In this document: one piece after another, positions 7,941 to 16,606 of the stretch
Numbering within the stretch: the stretch's first letter is position 1
Layout: every line of letters begins with the position of its first letter
Assembly: GCF_002086485.1 (NCBI RefSeq)
Contig: NZ_MVHF01000007.1
Location: forward strand, 62,001-126,000
Reading direction: 5' to 3'
DNA from: Mycobacterium aquaticum
GTDB taxonomy: Bacteria > Actinomycetota > Actinomycetes > Mycobacteriales > Mycobacteriaceae
Length of the DNA stretch: 64,000 nt
Position numbers and translations under genes: made by a program
Notes under the pieces: generated by a model
Told to the model about the DNA's origin: nothing
Seen by the model: only the letters and a program-made list of their open reading frames with translations
The model's database searches: none

Positions 7941-8606
7941 ATGAGACGACTGCTGCAGACAGCCGTGGTGACGGCGGGACTGCTGATCGGCGCTACGCCC
8001 GGGATGGCCGGCGCGCAGCCACTGTGTGCTGACCTGGGCGGAACCGTCAGCGCACATCAGGTGTGCACGAGCCGTACCAGCACGCCCAACTACAGTCTGG
8101 ACGTCAGCGTGCCGGTCGGCTATCCCGACCCGCAGCCGGTGCAGGACTTCGTGACCCGCACCCGCGACGAATGGGTCACCGCCGCCGAACACGACCCGAT
8201 GCACGTACGCCACGTGCTGGCGATGTCGGGAACCGCGTATCAGTCCGCAGCCACCCGCAGCCTGGTGATCGCACTGAACTCCGACTTCGGCGCCCACCCG
8301 GTGGGTACGTTCAGAGCGTTCAACTACGACGTGACCCGGTCTGTGCCGATCACCCTGGCCACACTGTTCCGTCCCGGAGCGAACGCCGCGCAGCTGCTGA
8401 CACCGATTGTGAAGCGCGAGTTGGGAAAACGTGGCGCCGAGGTCTCGGAGTCGATCGATGACCTCGACGAGACGGCGTACCAGAACTTCGCGGTGACCGA
8501 TGACGCGGTGATCTTCTTCTTCGCGCAGGGTCTCCTGCTGTCGCAAGTGGACGGGGCACAACGAATCTCGGTGCCACGCGCCGAGCTGGCCGCGGTGTTG
8601 GCCTGA
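7941..8606 (+). CDS. Secreted MPT64/TB22.2-family protein (DUF3298-type)
   Basis: 221 residues with an N-terminal signal peptide ending near MAGAQP. The mature sequence follows the M. tuberculosis antigen MPT64 along its length: two early cysteines, NYSLDVSVPVGYPDPQPVQDFV, TYRAFNYD-like GTFRAFNYDVTRSVPIT, and the hallmark YQNFAVTDDAVIFFF near the end. MPT64 and Rv3036c are exported proteins whose role is not firmly known; members have a beta-grasp/DUF3298 fold. A purine-rich GAGAGAGGAA lies before the ATG. The next gene starts 1 nt after the stop, so the two form an operon. Confidence 0.88.
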   Translation: MRRLLQTAVVTAGLLIGATPGMAGAQPLCADLGGTVSAHQVCTSRTSTPNYSLDVSVPVGYPDPQPVQDFVTRTRDEWVTAAEHDPMHVRHVLAMSGTAYQSAATRSLVIALNSDFGAHPVGTFRAFNYDVTRSVPITLATLFRPGANAAQLLTPIVKRELGKRGAEVSESIDDLDETAYQNFAVTDDAVIFFFAQGLLLSQVDGAQRISVPRAELAAVLA

Positions 8607-8607
8607 A

Positions 8608-9492
8608 ATGGGCATCGACCGAGCGCGATTGGTCGGCCTCGTCGCCGCGGTGCTGATGGCGACGACGGCACTCGCGGCCCCGGCCTACGCCGGGCCCCGA
8701 CAGGAGGTGCTGCCGATCCACGGGCTAGCCCAGCCGGGCGGTATCGCGGTGGACGGCGCGGGCACGGTGTACGTGGTCGACACCTTCGACAATCGGGTGC
8801 TGACGTTGGCGCCCGGTGCAAATTCGCCGACTGCGCTGGCGTTCCCCGACCTGACCGGACCCGAGGACGTTGCGGTGGACGCCGCTGGAGACGTCTTCGT
8901 CACCGATCGCATGGGCCGGGTGTGGACATTGCCTGCCGGCGCGGCGTCGCCACGCGTACTGCCGTTCGGCGACCTCGGCAACCCGGCCGGAGTGGCGGTG
9001 GATTCAGTCGGAAATGTCTATGTCACCGATCGAGCGGAGACCGTGGAACGTCTGCACAGCCGCGGTGACGTGGATCGGGTGTGGAAGTTGGCGCCGGGTG
9101 CGAATGCGCCGTCCGCACTGCCTTTCCCAGGTTTGCACCAGCCAGAAGACGTGGCGGTCGACGCAGCGGGCGACGTCTACGTCGTCGCCGACACCGGTGA
9201 CGTGACGCACCCGGCCAAGGGTGTGCTCAAGCTCGCGCCCGGTGCGAGCACCCCGACGCGCTTGCCGTTCGCCGACGTGAGCCTGCTGGGGCAAGTGGCG
9301 GTCGACGCCACCGGCGACGTGTATGTCACCGGCGAGCATCAGGTGTACCAGCTCGCCGCGGGGGCGGACACCCCAACTCCGCTGCCGTTCACGGGTTTGT
9401 CAGAGCCCAGGGCAGTGGTGGTCGCCGGCGACGGCAGCGTGGTGGTGACCGACGGCGCTGACAAGCGCGTGCTGCGGCTGATTCAGGGGTGA
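8608..9492 (+). CDS. Secreted NHL-repeat beta-propeller protein
   Basis: 294 residues with a signal peptide (cleavage near APAYAG, about residue 28) followed by six or so ~40-residue NHL blades. Each blade repeats the pattern P..VAVD..G.VYV.D...V..LAPGA.....LPF. This resembles the extracellular sensor propeller of PknD but without a kinase or membrane segment. Such domains bind proteins or cell-wall components; the ligand is unknown. It starts immediately after the MPT64-like gene and is almost certainly co-transcribed with it. Confidence 0.87.
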   Translation: MGIDRARLVGLVAAVLMATTALAAPAYAGPRQEVLPIHGLAQPGGIAVDGAGTVYVVDTFDNRVLTLAPGANSPTALAFPDLTGPEDVAVDAAGDVFVTDRMGRVWTLPAGAASPRVLPFGDLGNPAGVAVDSVGNVYVTDRAETVERLHSRGDVDRVWKLAPGANAPSALPFPGLHQPEDVAVDAAGDVYVVADTGDVTHPAKGVLKLAPGASTPTRLPFADVSLLGQVAVDATGDVYVTGEHQVYQLAAGADTPTPLPFTGLSEPRAVVVAGDGSVVVTDGADKRVLRLIQG

Positions 9493-9575
9493 CACTGAGC
9501 GATTGGCCCGAGATCCCTCGCGGACAGCCGTGGCGACGATAGCGTGAGGCCCGTCGCATCTGGATCGGAGGCAAA

Positions 9576-11054
9576 ATGCGAGTCACCCCCTCGCCGGGCC
9601 GCGCCATCACGCGGGCAACACGGCCCTTGCACCGACTCACGGCCGTCATCGCGGCCGTGTTCGTCGGTGTGCTCGGCATCGCACTGTGTATGACCGCGCC
9701 CGCCTCGGCGGCCGGGGAACACTATGTCATCGCCACCGACACTACGTTCGCCCCGTTCGAATTCCAGGACGCACAGGGCAATCTGGTGGGCATCGACATG
9801 GACCTGATGCGCGAGATCGCCAAGGATCAGGGCTTCACCGTCGACATCAAGCCACTGGGCTTCGATGCCGCGCTGCAGGCGGTACAGGCCAGCCAGGCCG
9901 CCGGGGTGATCGCCGGAATGTCCATCACCGACGAACGCAAGAAGGTCTTCGACTTCTCTGACCCGTACTTCGAATCGGGCGTGCAGATGGCGGTGCTCAA
10001 GACCAACGACGACATCAAGTCCTACGCGGACCTGCGCGGCAAGCGCGTCGCGGTCAAGAACGGCACCGAGGGTGCACAATTCGCGGCCTCCATCAAGGAC
10101 AAGTACGGGTTCGACATCGTGTCGTTCGCCGACTCGTCGTCGATGTTCGACGAGGTACGCACCGGCAATTCGGTGGCGGTCTTCGAGGACTATCCGGTGC
10201 TGAACTACGGCATCCAGCAGGGCAACGGATTCAAGACCGTGACGCCCAAGGAGAGCGGATCGAGCTACGGGTTCGCGGTCAACAAGGGCCAGAACGCCGA
10301 GCTGCTCGCGAAATTCAATGCGGGCCTGAAGAACCTCAAATCCTCGGGCCGCTACGACCAGATCATCGAGACCTACCTCGGCAAGGGCGCCACCGAGAAC
10401 GACAACTCGTTCCTGGGCCTGGTCAAGAGCACCTTCCCGATCCTGATGGCCGGCCTCAAGATGACCATCATCCTGACGATCGTCTCGATCGCCATCGCCC
10501 TGGTACTCGGCATCATCTTCGGGTTGTTTCGGGTCTCGCGGTCGATATGGCTACGTGCCATCGGCACCACGTTCGTCGACATCTTCCGTGGCACACCGCT
10601 TCTGGTTCAAGCGTTCTTCATCTACTTCGGTATCCCGGCCGCGCTCGGCTTCCAGATGACGGCGATGACGGCGGGCATCATCACGCTGTCGCTGAACGCC
10701 GGTGCGTACATGACCGAGATCGTGCGCGGCGGTATCCAGTCGGTGGACAAAGGCCAGATGGAGGCGGCCCGCAGCCTCGGCATCGGCTACCTGCCGACCA
10801 TGCGGAAGGTGATTCTCCCGCAAGCGATCCGGACCATGATCCCGTCCTACATCAACCAGTTCGTCATCACGTTGAAGGACACCTCGATCCTGTCGGTGAT
10901 CGGCATCGCCGAACTCACCCAGACCGGCCGGTTGATCATCGCCCGTAACTTCCAGTCGTTCAACATGTGGTTGATCATCGGCATCATCTACTTCATCGTG
11001 ATCATGGCGCTCACCAAACTGTCCGACCGACTCGAGAAGAGGCTCGTGAAATGA
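9576..11054 (+). CDS. Amino-acid ABC transporter: substrate-binding protein fused to permease
   Basis: 492 residues combining two parts that are usually separate. After a signal/anchor helix (about 22-46) comes a family-3 solute-binding domain (48-270, [22 protein letters not shown] typical of polar amino acids or glutamine). Then a His/Glu/Gln-type permease follows (about 285-490) with several membrane helices, [11 protein letters not shown] and the ATPase-docking EAA loop [18 protein letters not shown]. The substrate is probably glutamine, glutamate or another polar amino acid. GGAGG lies 4 nt before the ATG and a TAGCGT -10-like hexamer is at 9540. The stop overlaps the next gene's ATG (ATGA). 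Confidence 0.9.
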   Translation: MRVTPSPGRAITRATRPLHRLTAVIAAVFVGVLGIALCMTAPASAAGEHYVIATDTTFAPFEFQDAQGNLVGIDMDLMREIAKDQGFTVDIKPLGFDAALQAVQASQAAGVIAGMSITDERKKVFDFSDPYFESGVQMAVLKTNDDIKSYADLRGKRVAVKNGTEGAQFAASIKDKYGFDIVSFADSSSMFDEVRTGNSVAVFEDYPVLNYGIQQGNGFKTVTPKESGSSYGFAVNKGQNAELLAKFNAGLKNLKSSGRYDQIIETYLGKGATENDNSFLGLVKSTFPILMAGLKMTIILTIVSIAIALVLGIIFGLFRVSRSIWLRAIGTTFVDIFRGTPLLVQAFFIYFGIPAALGFQMTAMTAGIITLSLNAGAYMTEIVRGGIQSVDKGQMEAARSLGIGYLPTMRKVILPQAIRTMIPSYINQFVITLKDTSILSVIGIAELTQTGRLIIARNFQSFNMWLIIGIIYFIVIMALTKLSDRLEKRLVK

Positions 11055-11824
11055 CTCACCTCGTCCCGGAATCGGTTGCGGCCGAACCAGAAGGCACCGT
11101 CAAGATCCGCATCGAGGGCCTCAAGAAGGCCTACGGCGACCTGGTCGTCCTCGACGGTATCAACACCACCATCAGCCAGGGCGAGGTGGTCTGCGTGATC
11201 GGGCCGTCCGGTTCGGGGAAATCGACGTTCCTGCGGTGCCTCAACAAGCTCGAGGACATCACCGACGGCAAGGTCGTGGTCGACGACTACGACCTGACCG
11301 ACCCCAAGGTCGACCTCGACAAGGTCCGCCAGCACATCGGCATGGTGTTCCAACACTTCAACCTGTTTCCACACATGACGGTGATCGAGAACGTCACGCT
11401 GGCACCGCTTTTGACCAAGAAGATGGACAAGGCCACCGCCGAGAAGCGGGCCCTGGATCTGCTGGGCCAGGTGGGGCTGGCGGAGAAGGCGAACGTCAAG
11501 CCTGCCACGCTTTCCGGTGGCCAGAAGCAACGCGTCGCCATCGCGCGGGCGCTGGCCATGAGCCCGTCGATCATGCTGTTCGACGAGGCCACCAGCGCGC
11601 TCGACCCTGAAATGGTCGGCGATGTGCTCGAAGTGCTGCGCACCCTGGCCGCGGAAGGCATGACGATGGTGGTGGTCACTCACGAGATGGGCTTCGCGCG
11701 GGAGGTGGCGTCGCGAGTGATCTTCATGGCCGACGGGAACATCGTCGAGGACGACACCCCGGCCGAGGTCTTCGACAGCCCCAAACATCCACGGCTGCAG
11801 GAGTTTTTGTCGAAGGTGCTGTGA
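11051..11824 (+). CDS. Amino-acid ABC transporter ATP-binding protein (GlnQ-type)
   Basis: 257 residues, cytoplasmic ATPase of the preceding importer. Walker [11 protein letters not shown]-loop [14 protein letters not shown], signature LSGGQKQR, Walker B IMLFDEAT and the switch His in [10 protein letters not shown] are all intact. The ATG overlaps the permease stop, so the two are coupled. About 17 residues precede the usual GlnQ start. It ends 3 nt from the convergent DUF3060 gene. Confidence 0.93.
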   Translation: MTHLVPESVAAEPEGTVKIRIEGLKKAYGDLVVLDGINTTISQGEVVCVIGPSGSGKSTFLRCLNKLEDITDGKVVVDDYDLTDPKVDLDKVRQHIGMVFQHFNLFPHMTVIENVTLAPLLTKKMDKATAEKRALDLLGQVGLAEKANVKPATLSGGQKQRVAIARALAMSPSIMLFDEATSALDPEMVGDVLEVLRTLAAEGMTMVVVTHEMGFAREVASRVIFMADGNIVEDDTPAEVFDSPKHPRLQEFLSKVL

Positions 11825-11827
11825 GCC

Positions 11828-12559
11828 TCAGCCCTGTTCGACGGTGTTGTCCGAGCCGGAGTTGGAGATCTGTGGTTCGCCCGCGTGGAAGGTGAGCCGG
11901 TTCTCCATCCCGGAGACGTCGATTGTGTCGACGGCATCGACGGTGATCGTGTTCTGGATACCCGACACCGTGACGGTGGCGCAGTGCCCCGTGATGGTCA
12001 CGGTGTTCTGGATACCTTGCACGATCACGGCGTTGTCGGTGCACGCGATGGTCCGGTTCTCGTTGATGCCCGTCACGGTGACCGGCTGGCCGGGTGTGGA
12101 TGGGCTCACCGAGGCGGAGGGCGGCGTGGGCACGACCGTCTGCGTGTGGGTCGGCGCGGTGCGAACGGTCGTCTTCGTGGAGCGACTGGTGGTGGTGCCG
12201 CTGGATCCGGTGTTCTGCGAGCTGCCGAACATCAGGTACGCCGCGACACCGCCGGCCACCAGAAACGAGCCGACCGCGGCCAGTATCACCAGCACGCGCA
12301 CGGCACTGCCCGAGCTTCGCTGCGGCGGCGGGGGATAGCCGGAGAACTGGCCCGGGTACTGGTTGCCGTAGGTCGGCGGCGGGTATTGGCCCGGGAATTG
12401 TCCGCTGTAGGTCGGTGGCGGGAATTGGTTGTCGGCGGTCAGCGGCTGGGTCGGCGGCGGGGTGCTGGACCCGGTCCCCAATTCCGACGCGTAGGCGGCG
12501 TCGGCGAGCGGGCGTTCCAGGTCCCGGATGCGGGCCTCGGGATCGTCCTGCGGGTCCAT
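11828..12559 (-). CDS. Membrane-anchored DUF3060 protein with Pro/Tyr-rich cytoplasmic N terminus
   Basis: 243 residues. A Pro/Tyr/Gln-rich cytoplasmic segment (about 35-82, PPPTYSGQFPGQYPPPTYG-like) precedes one membrane helix (about 85-110). A Ser/Thr-rich linker leads to a C-terminal beta-helical DUF3060 domain with the repeated pattern VTGINENRTIACTDNAVIVQG, IQNTVTITG, IQNTITVDA and GMENRLTFH. The domain lies outside the membrane. Function is unknown; the family is common in mycobacteria. It is convergent with the ABC transporter, and its promoter lies in the long intergenic region that follows. Confidence 0.85.
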   Translation of the reverse strand: MDPQDDPEARIRDLERPLADAAYASELGTGSSTPPPTQPLTADNQFPPPTYSGQFPGQYPPPTYGNQYPGQFSGYPPPPQRSSGSAVRVLVILAAVGSFLVAGGVAAYLMFGSSQNTGSSGTTTSRSTKTTVRTAPTHTQTVVPTPPSASVSPSTPGQPVTVTGINENRTIACTDNAVIVQGIQNTVTITGHCATVTVSGIQNTITVDAVDTIDVSGMENRLTFHAGEPQISNSGSDNTVEQG

Positions 12560-13063
12560 GCGGTGATGCTCGCATACGCGGCGCCCGGGTGCGGGCGGTT
12601 GACGATGCAGGTGTGAGCGGGGTCATGTCCAGCGAACATCTGCCCCACCCGGGCTCAGCTTTCCCAGCCGTAACATGGGGTCAGCCGGTGTGGTCGCTTG
12701 CCGTCGCCTGGGGATTCGAAAAGTTTGCTGGCGTGTCGAAGTGTGATTTATCGCTCATTTTTGTCTGGAATGGTAAGAGGCCATTTCGCCAACACCATTG
12801 CGCGATGTCAGCCGGGTGATAGCCGCTGGCAGCGTCTTGCCAGGTAACTTGACGTGCAATGTATTGCTACCAAAACATAACGACCCCGTAACGAAGAATT
12901 TCCTAAGCGCAACCTGAGAGAATGGCTCGGCAGTTGGCCGGGGCGCCGAGCTGATGATGAAGGGCGCCCATTTTCGTCGCTAGACTCGATCCAACCGCGC
13001 CACCCTGGCGCAGACAGACCCTGGAATCTAGTGCCGGTGAACGCCATGCCGGCGGAGGTGCCG
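12560..13063. promoter_or_regulatory. Long divergent intergenic region with hairpin and -10 candidate
   Basis: About 500 bp without a credible gene. The middle (12720-12910) is unusually A/T-rich for this genome. A hairpin with arms GGGCGCC (12941-12947) and GGCGCCC (12963-12969), followed by ATTTTCG, looks like a terminator or attenuator. A TAGACT hexamer at 12981-12986 could be the -10 of the gene at 13064, giving a ~70-nt leader. From the literature, the M. tuberculosis Rv1057 promoter is controlled by MprAB and SigE; I saw no clear GGAAC/GTT pair here. Confidence 0.5.
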
Positions 13064-14167
13064 ATGACCATGGCAAATAACTTCCTGCGTGCGATCAGCA
13101 ATCTGCTTCGTCGTGAGGCTGCTGTCGCAGAGAATGCGGCCGGCAGCGTCGCGTTCGACGGGGCCCTCGACGACCTGGACGTCGCCGGCCTGGTGGAAGT
13201 CCAGCGCGGCCCCATCGCCGACATCGCCGTCGATGCCGACCGCGACACCATCGTGGTGACCAACTACGGCAGCGACTGCCTCACCGTCATCAACCCCGAC
13301 ACCCTGCGGGTCGTCGGTTCGGTACGGCTCGGTGGTGAACCGTTCGCGATCGCCGCTGCCGACGATCGCGCCTACGTCAGCATCGCCGGCGCCGGTCATG
13401 ACTCGATCGCCGTCGTCGACACCATCTCCGGTGCGGTGCTCGCCGAGTATCCGCTGGCCATGAATGTGACCGCACTGACCGTGAGCCCGGACGGCAAGCG
13501 CGTGTTCGCCGGCCGCAGCGGCCACGACCGCATCGACGTCGCCGTCATCGACGTGACCGCCGAGCGGGTCGGCACCATCGACATCGCCACCGGTGCGGGC
13601 ATCAACCTCGACGCGCTGCGCGTCGATTCCACCGGTAAGCGGCTCTACGCGGCCACCTCGGGTCCGCGGGGCAGCCGGCTGGTGGCCATCAACACCGAGA
13701 CCGCACATGTCGAGTCCACGGTGTGGATCGGCGCCCCGGTCCGCGACATTGCACTGGGCGCCGACGGAATCGCCTACGCGCTCACCTCGGATCTGCAGTA
13801 CCGCGGTGAGGTGCACGTCATCGATACCGCGGCGGGCACGGTCCTCGGCACCATCGGCGTCGGCGGCGCGCCCACGCAGCTGGTGCTCAGCCCGGACGCC
13901 ACCCGCGCCTACATCGTCGACTACGACCGCGTGAGCGTGCTGTGTACGTTGACCAGCGAGATCATCGGCAGCGTCGACGTCAATGCCCAGCCCTCCGCGG
14001 TCGCCGTGCGCGCCGACGGCGGCCGGGTCTTCATCGCCGACTACACCGGCCATGTCAACGCCGTCGACGTCGCGGCCGAACTGCCCGCGCTGTACTCGCA
14101 GCTGGCCTCCGGGCCTGCGGCGGTGCGCGAGCTTGCCGCACCGGCCCGCGAGCCCATCGCCGTCTAA
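13064..14167 (+). CDS. YVTN-type beta-propeller protein (Rv1057-like)
   Basis: About 367 residues with seven propeller-type repeats (VDADRDTIVVTNYGSDCLTVINPDTLRVVGSV style). There is no clear signal peptide, so it may be cytoplasmic, as described for Rv1057, a stress-induced seven-bladed propeller of unknown function. Start choice is uncertain: GGAGGT at 13054-13059 precedes ATGs at 13064 and 13070, while a GTG at 13031 would add 11 residues. A perfect hairpin follows the stop. Confidence 0.8.
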   Translation: MTMANNFLRAISNLLRREAAVAENAAGSVAFDGALDDLDVAGLVEVQRGPIADIAVDADRDTIVVTNYGSDCLTVINPDTLRVVGSVRLGGEPFAIAAADDRAYVSIAGAGHDSIAVVDTISGAVLAEYPLAMNVTALTVSPDGKRVFAGRSGHDRIDVAVIDVTAERVGTIDIATGAGINLDALRVDSTGKRLYAATSGPRGSRLVAINTETAHVESTVWIGAPVRDIALGADGIAYALTSDLQYRGEVHVIDTAAGTVLGTIGVGGAPTQLVLSPDATRAYIVDYDRVSVLCTLTSEIIGSVDVNAQPSAVAVRADGGRVFIADYTGHVNAVDVAAELPALYSQLASGPAAVRELAAPAREPIAV

Positions 14168-14176
14168 CCTTCGCGA

Positions 14177-14228
14177 GCAGACGCAGAATCGCACATTGTC
14201 CTCGGAGAATGTGCGATTCTGCGTCTGC
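14177..14228. terminator. Bidirectional hairpin terminator
   Basis: A perfect 21-bp inverted repeat (arms 14177-14197 and 14208-14228, starting GCAGACGCAGAATC) with a 10-nt loop separates the convergent propeller and response-regulator genes. The CAGACGCAGA end resembles the ends of other intergenic repeats in this window (see 44951). Confidence 0.88.
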
Positions 14229-14240
14229 TGGCCAGGGGAG

Positions 14241-14936
14241 TCAGCGCCAGTGGTAACGGGTGCTCGGTCGGCCCGTCTTGCCGTACTCCGTGCTGCGGGT
14301 GACGGTGCCGCCGTCGGCCAACCGCTCCAAATAGCGCCACGCCGTCACCCGCGACACCCCCACCTGTTTGGCGACCTCGTCGGCGGTCAAGCCGTCAGGG
14401 TTGTCGCGCACCGCGCGTGCGATCTCGTCGGTGGTCTGCGGCGCCGCCCCTTTCGGGGAAGCGGCTTTCTCCGGGGCGACGCGTAGTTCCCCCAGGGCGC
14501 GGTCCACCTCGGCTTGACTGGCCGCGTCCGTGCCGGCCGGAAGTGCCGTGCGGTAGCGGCGGTAGCGCTCGAGCCGATCGCGGAACGCCGCGAACGTGAA
14601 CGGCTTCAGCAGATACGCCAGGGCGCCGTGGGCGACCGCGGCCCGCACCATCTCCAGATCACGTTCGGAGGTGATGGCGATGATGTCGGGCGCCGGTCGC
14701 AGCCCCGACAATCCCGAGGCCAACGAGATCCCACTGGCGTCGGGCAGCCCGAGGTCCAGCAGCACCAGATCGATCGGCCGCTCGGATGCCGCGGCCTCGG
14801 CCGCCGTGCGCATCGCGTCGCGTGCGGTGTGCACCACTGCGGCAGTCGAAAACCCTTCCAGCCGAGCAAGATACGTGGCGTGCGCTTCGGCGATCAGCGG
14901 ATCGTCCTCCACGATGAGGACGTGGACATCGCTCAT
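14241..14936 (-). CDS. Response regulator of the CitB/DcuR type
   Basis: 231 residues. An N-terminal receiver domain has the acidic pocket (IVEDD), phospho-acceptor Asp in VLLDLGLPD and Lys in YLLKPF. The C terminus has a helix-turn-helix (ADEVAKQVGVSRVTAWRYLERL). This arrangement is typical of regulators of C4-dicarboxylate or citrate transport. It overlaps the kinase gene by 4 bp (ATGA) and sits opposite dctA, its probable target. Confidence 0.92.
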   Translation of the reverse strand: MSDVHVLIVEDDPLIAEAHATYLARLEGFSTAAVVHTARDAMRTAAEAAASERPIDLVLLDLGLPDASGISLASGLSGLRPAPDIIAITSERDLEMVRAAVAHGALAYLLKPFTFAAFRDRLERYRRYRTALPAGTDAASQAEVDRALGELRVAPEKAASPKGAAPQTTDEIARAVRDNPDGLTADEVAKQVGVSRVTAWRYLERLADGGTVTRSTEYGKTGRPSTRYHWR

Positions 14937-16504
14937 CTCGGCACCGTCACCGTGACGACCGAACCGTATGTCACGTCGGCCCGTATGGTGCCGCCGTGCT
15001 TTCTGGCCACCTGAGCCACCAGTGCCAAACCCAGACCATGGCCCGAAGTGTCGCCCGGTTTGGTGGAATACCCTCGCTGCATGGCCTTTTCGAACGTCGA
15101 CGCATCCATGCCGGGGCCGCTGTCGGCCACCCGGATCAGAAGCTCATCGCCGTTCTGGCTCACCGTGACCTCGACCCACGGATCGTCGCGGTCGCACGCG
15201 TCCATCGCATTGTCGATCAGATTACCCACCACGGTGACCATCTCCTGACCCGACAGCACTGTGTCCGTGGGCAACTGGGTGTCCTCGGTGACCGTCAGCG
15301 CGATGCCGCGTTCGTCGGCCTGCGCGGTCTTGCCGAGCAGCAGCGCCACCAGCGCGGGCTCGTGCACCGCCAGCGACAGCCGGTCGACCAGTTGCTGAGA
15401 CAGCTCCAGATCCTCTGTGGCGAACCGGACCGCATCGTCCGCACGCCCCATCTCGACCAGGGTGATGACGGTGTGCAGCTTGTTCGCCGACTCGTGCGCT
15501 TGGGCCCGCAGGGAATCGGCCAACACCTGCATGGAGCTGAGTTCGCCCAGCGCGCCCTGTAATTCGGTGCGATCCCGGATGGTGACGACCTCGGAATCGG
15601 AATCGATCTTCCCGCCGCTGCGCGCCTGCCCGCTGGTGACCCCGGAACGGTTCACCACCAGGACCCGGTCATCGGTGACGTGTACCTCGTCGCGCACACC
15701 CGGATCACGACTGCGCAGAAACTCCGGCAGGTCGGACAGCCGTACCGGCCCCGGCGGCACGCCCAGCAGCCGTCGCGCCTCGTCGTTGATCACGGCCACG
15801 CCGTCGCGGTCGAGCACGATCAATCCCTCCGACACCGAATGCAGGATCGCGTCGTGGTGGTCGTACATCACCCGCAGTTCCTCGGGCCGCAGGCCCCGGG
15901 TCTGGCGCAGCAGCCTACGCCGGATCGCCCATACCCCCAACGACGAAACCGCCAGCGCCCCAGCGGTTACCGCGGCGATGACCGGGATCTGCGCGCGCCA
16001 GCGCTGCGCCAGGGTCTGCTGGGTGATGCCCGCGGAGACCAGGCCCACGATGTGCCCATTGCTGCCGTGCACCGGGGCCACCGCCCGCACCGACGGGCCG
16101 AGCGTTCCGGTGTAGACCTCGCTGAACGTCTGGCCACGCAACGCCGGTGCGACGGTGCCGAGGTAGTGGCCGCCGATCTGGCTGGGATCGGTGTGGGTGA
16201 ACCGTGTTCCGTCGGGCGCCATGATCGTGATGAACGCGATGTCGGTGGCCCTGCGCACCGCCTCGGTCATCGGCTGCAAAACCTGTGTCGCCGTGCCGGA
16301 TTGAATGGCCGCAGCGGTCGACGGGGAATCGGCGAGAGCAGTCGCGATGCCGACGACCTGCTGGCGTGCGGCGGCGTCACCGTCGCGTCGCGCGTCGAGC
16401 AGCGCAAGTGCTGACCCGGCCAGCACCACGACGGCGACCACGATCACCTGCAGGGCGATCGCCTGACCGGCCAGCGACCGCGGCCACCACCTGCTCAACC
16501 GCAC
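14933..16504 (-). CDS. Sensor histidine kinase of the CitA/DcuS type
   Basis: 523 residues starting at a GTG. Two membrane helices (about 13-36 and 172-195) bracket an extracellular Cache-like sensor (FITIMAPDGTRFTHTDPSQIGGHYLG). A PAS domain follows (HDAILHSVSEGLIVLDRDGVAV), then the SpoB-like dimerisation helix with the phospho-His in AHESANKLHTV, and an ATPase domain (NLIDNAMDA, DSGPGMD, GHGLGLALV). Known relatives sense citrate or C4-dicarboxylates. It is co-transcribed with the response regulator and divergent from the transporter. Confidence 0.92.
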   Translation of the reverse strand: MRLSRWWPRSLAGQAIALQVIVVAVVVLAGSALALLDARRDGDAAARQQVVGIATALADSPSTAAAIQSGTATQVLQPMTEAVRRATDIAFITIMAPDGTRFTHTDPSQIGGHYLGTVAPALRGQTFSEVYTGTLGPSVRAVAPVHGSNGHIVGLVSAGITQQTLAQRWRAQIPVIAAVTAGALAVSSLGVWAIRRRLLRQTRGLRPEELRVMYDHHDAILHSVSEGLIVLDRDGVAVINDEARRLLGVPPGPVRLSDLPEFLRSRDPGVRDEVHVTDDRVLVVNRSGVTSGQARSGGKIDSDSEVVTIRDRTELQGALGELSSMQVLADSLRAQAHESANKLHTVITLVEMGRADDAVRFATEDLELSQQLVDRLSLAVHEPALVALLLGKTAQADERGIALTVTEDTQLPTDTVLSGQEMVTVVGNLIDNAMDACDRDDPWVEVTVSQNGDELLIRVADSGPGMDASTFEKAMQRGYSTKPGDTSGHGLGLALVAQVARKHGGTIRADVTYGSVVTVTVPR

Positions 16505-16539
16505 GATTTCCGCCCCAGCTTGAACTAAATGAACTTATG

Positions 16540-16555
16540 CGTGACGTGGCTCACG
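16540..16555. promoter_or_regulatory. Crp-like operator upstream of dctA
   Basis: CGTGACGTGGCTCACG contains the GTGA-N6-TCAC core of cAMP receptor protein sites and is part of a larger perfect palindrome, TGACGTG-GCT-CACGTCA (16542-16558). It sits 52 nt upstream of the dctA ATG and 36 nt from the kinase start, so it could serve either gene. Confidence 0.7.
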
Positions 16556-16606
16556 TCATCGGCGAACCTACTTGCAGAGCAAACCGATGTCGACCCGGAG
16601 GTACCG

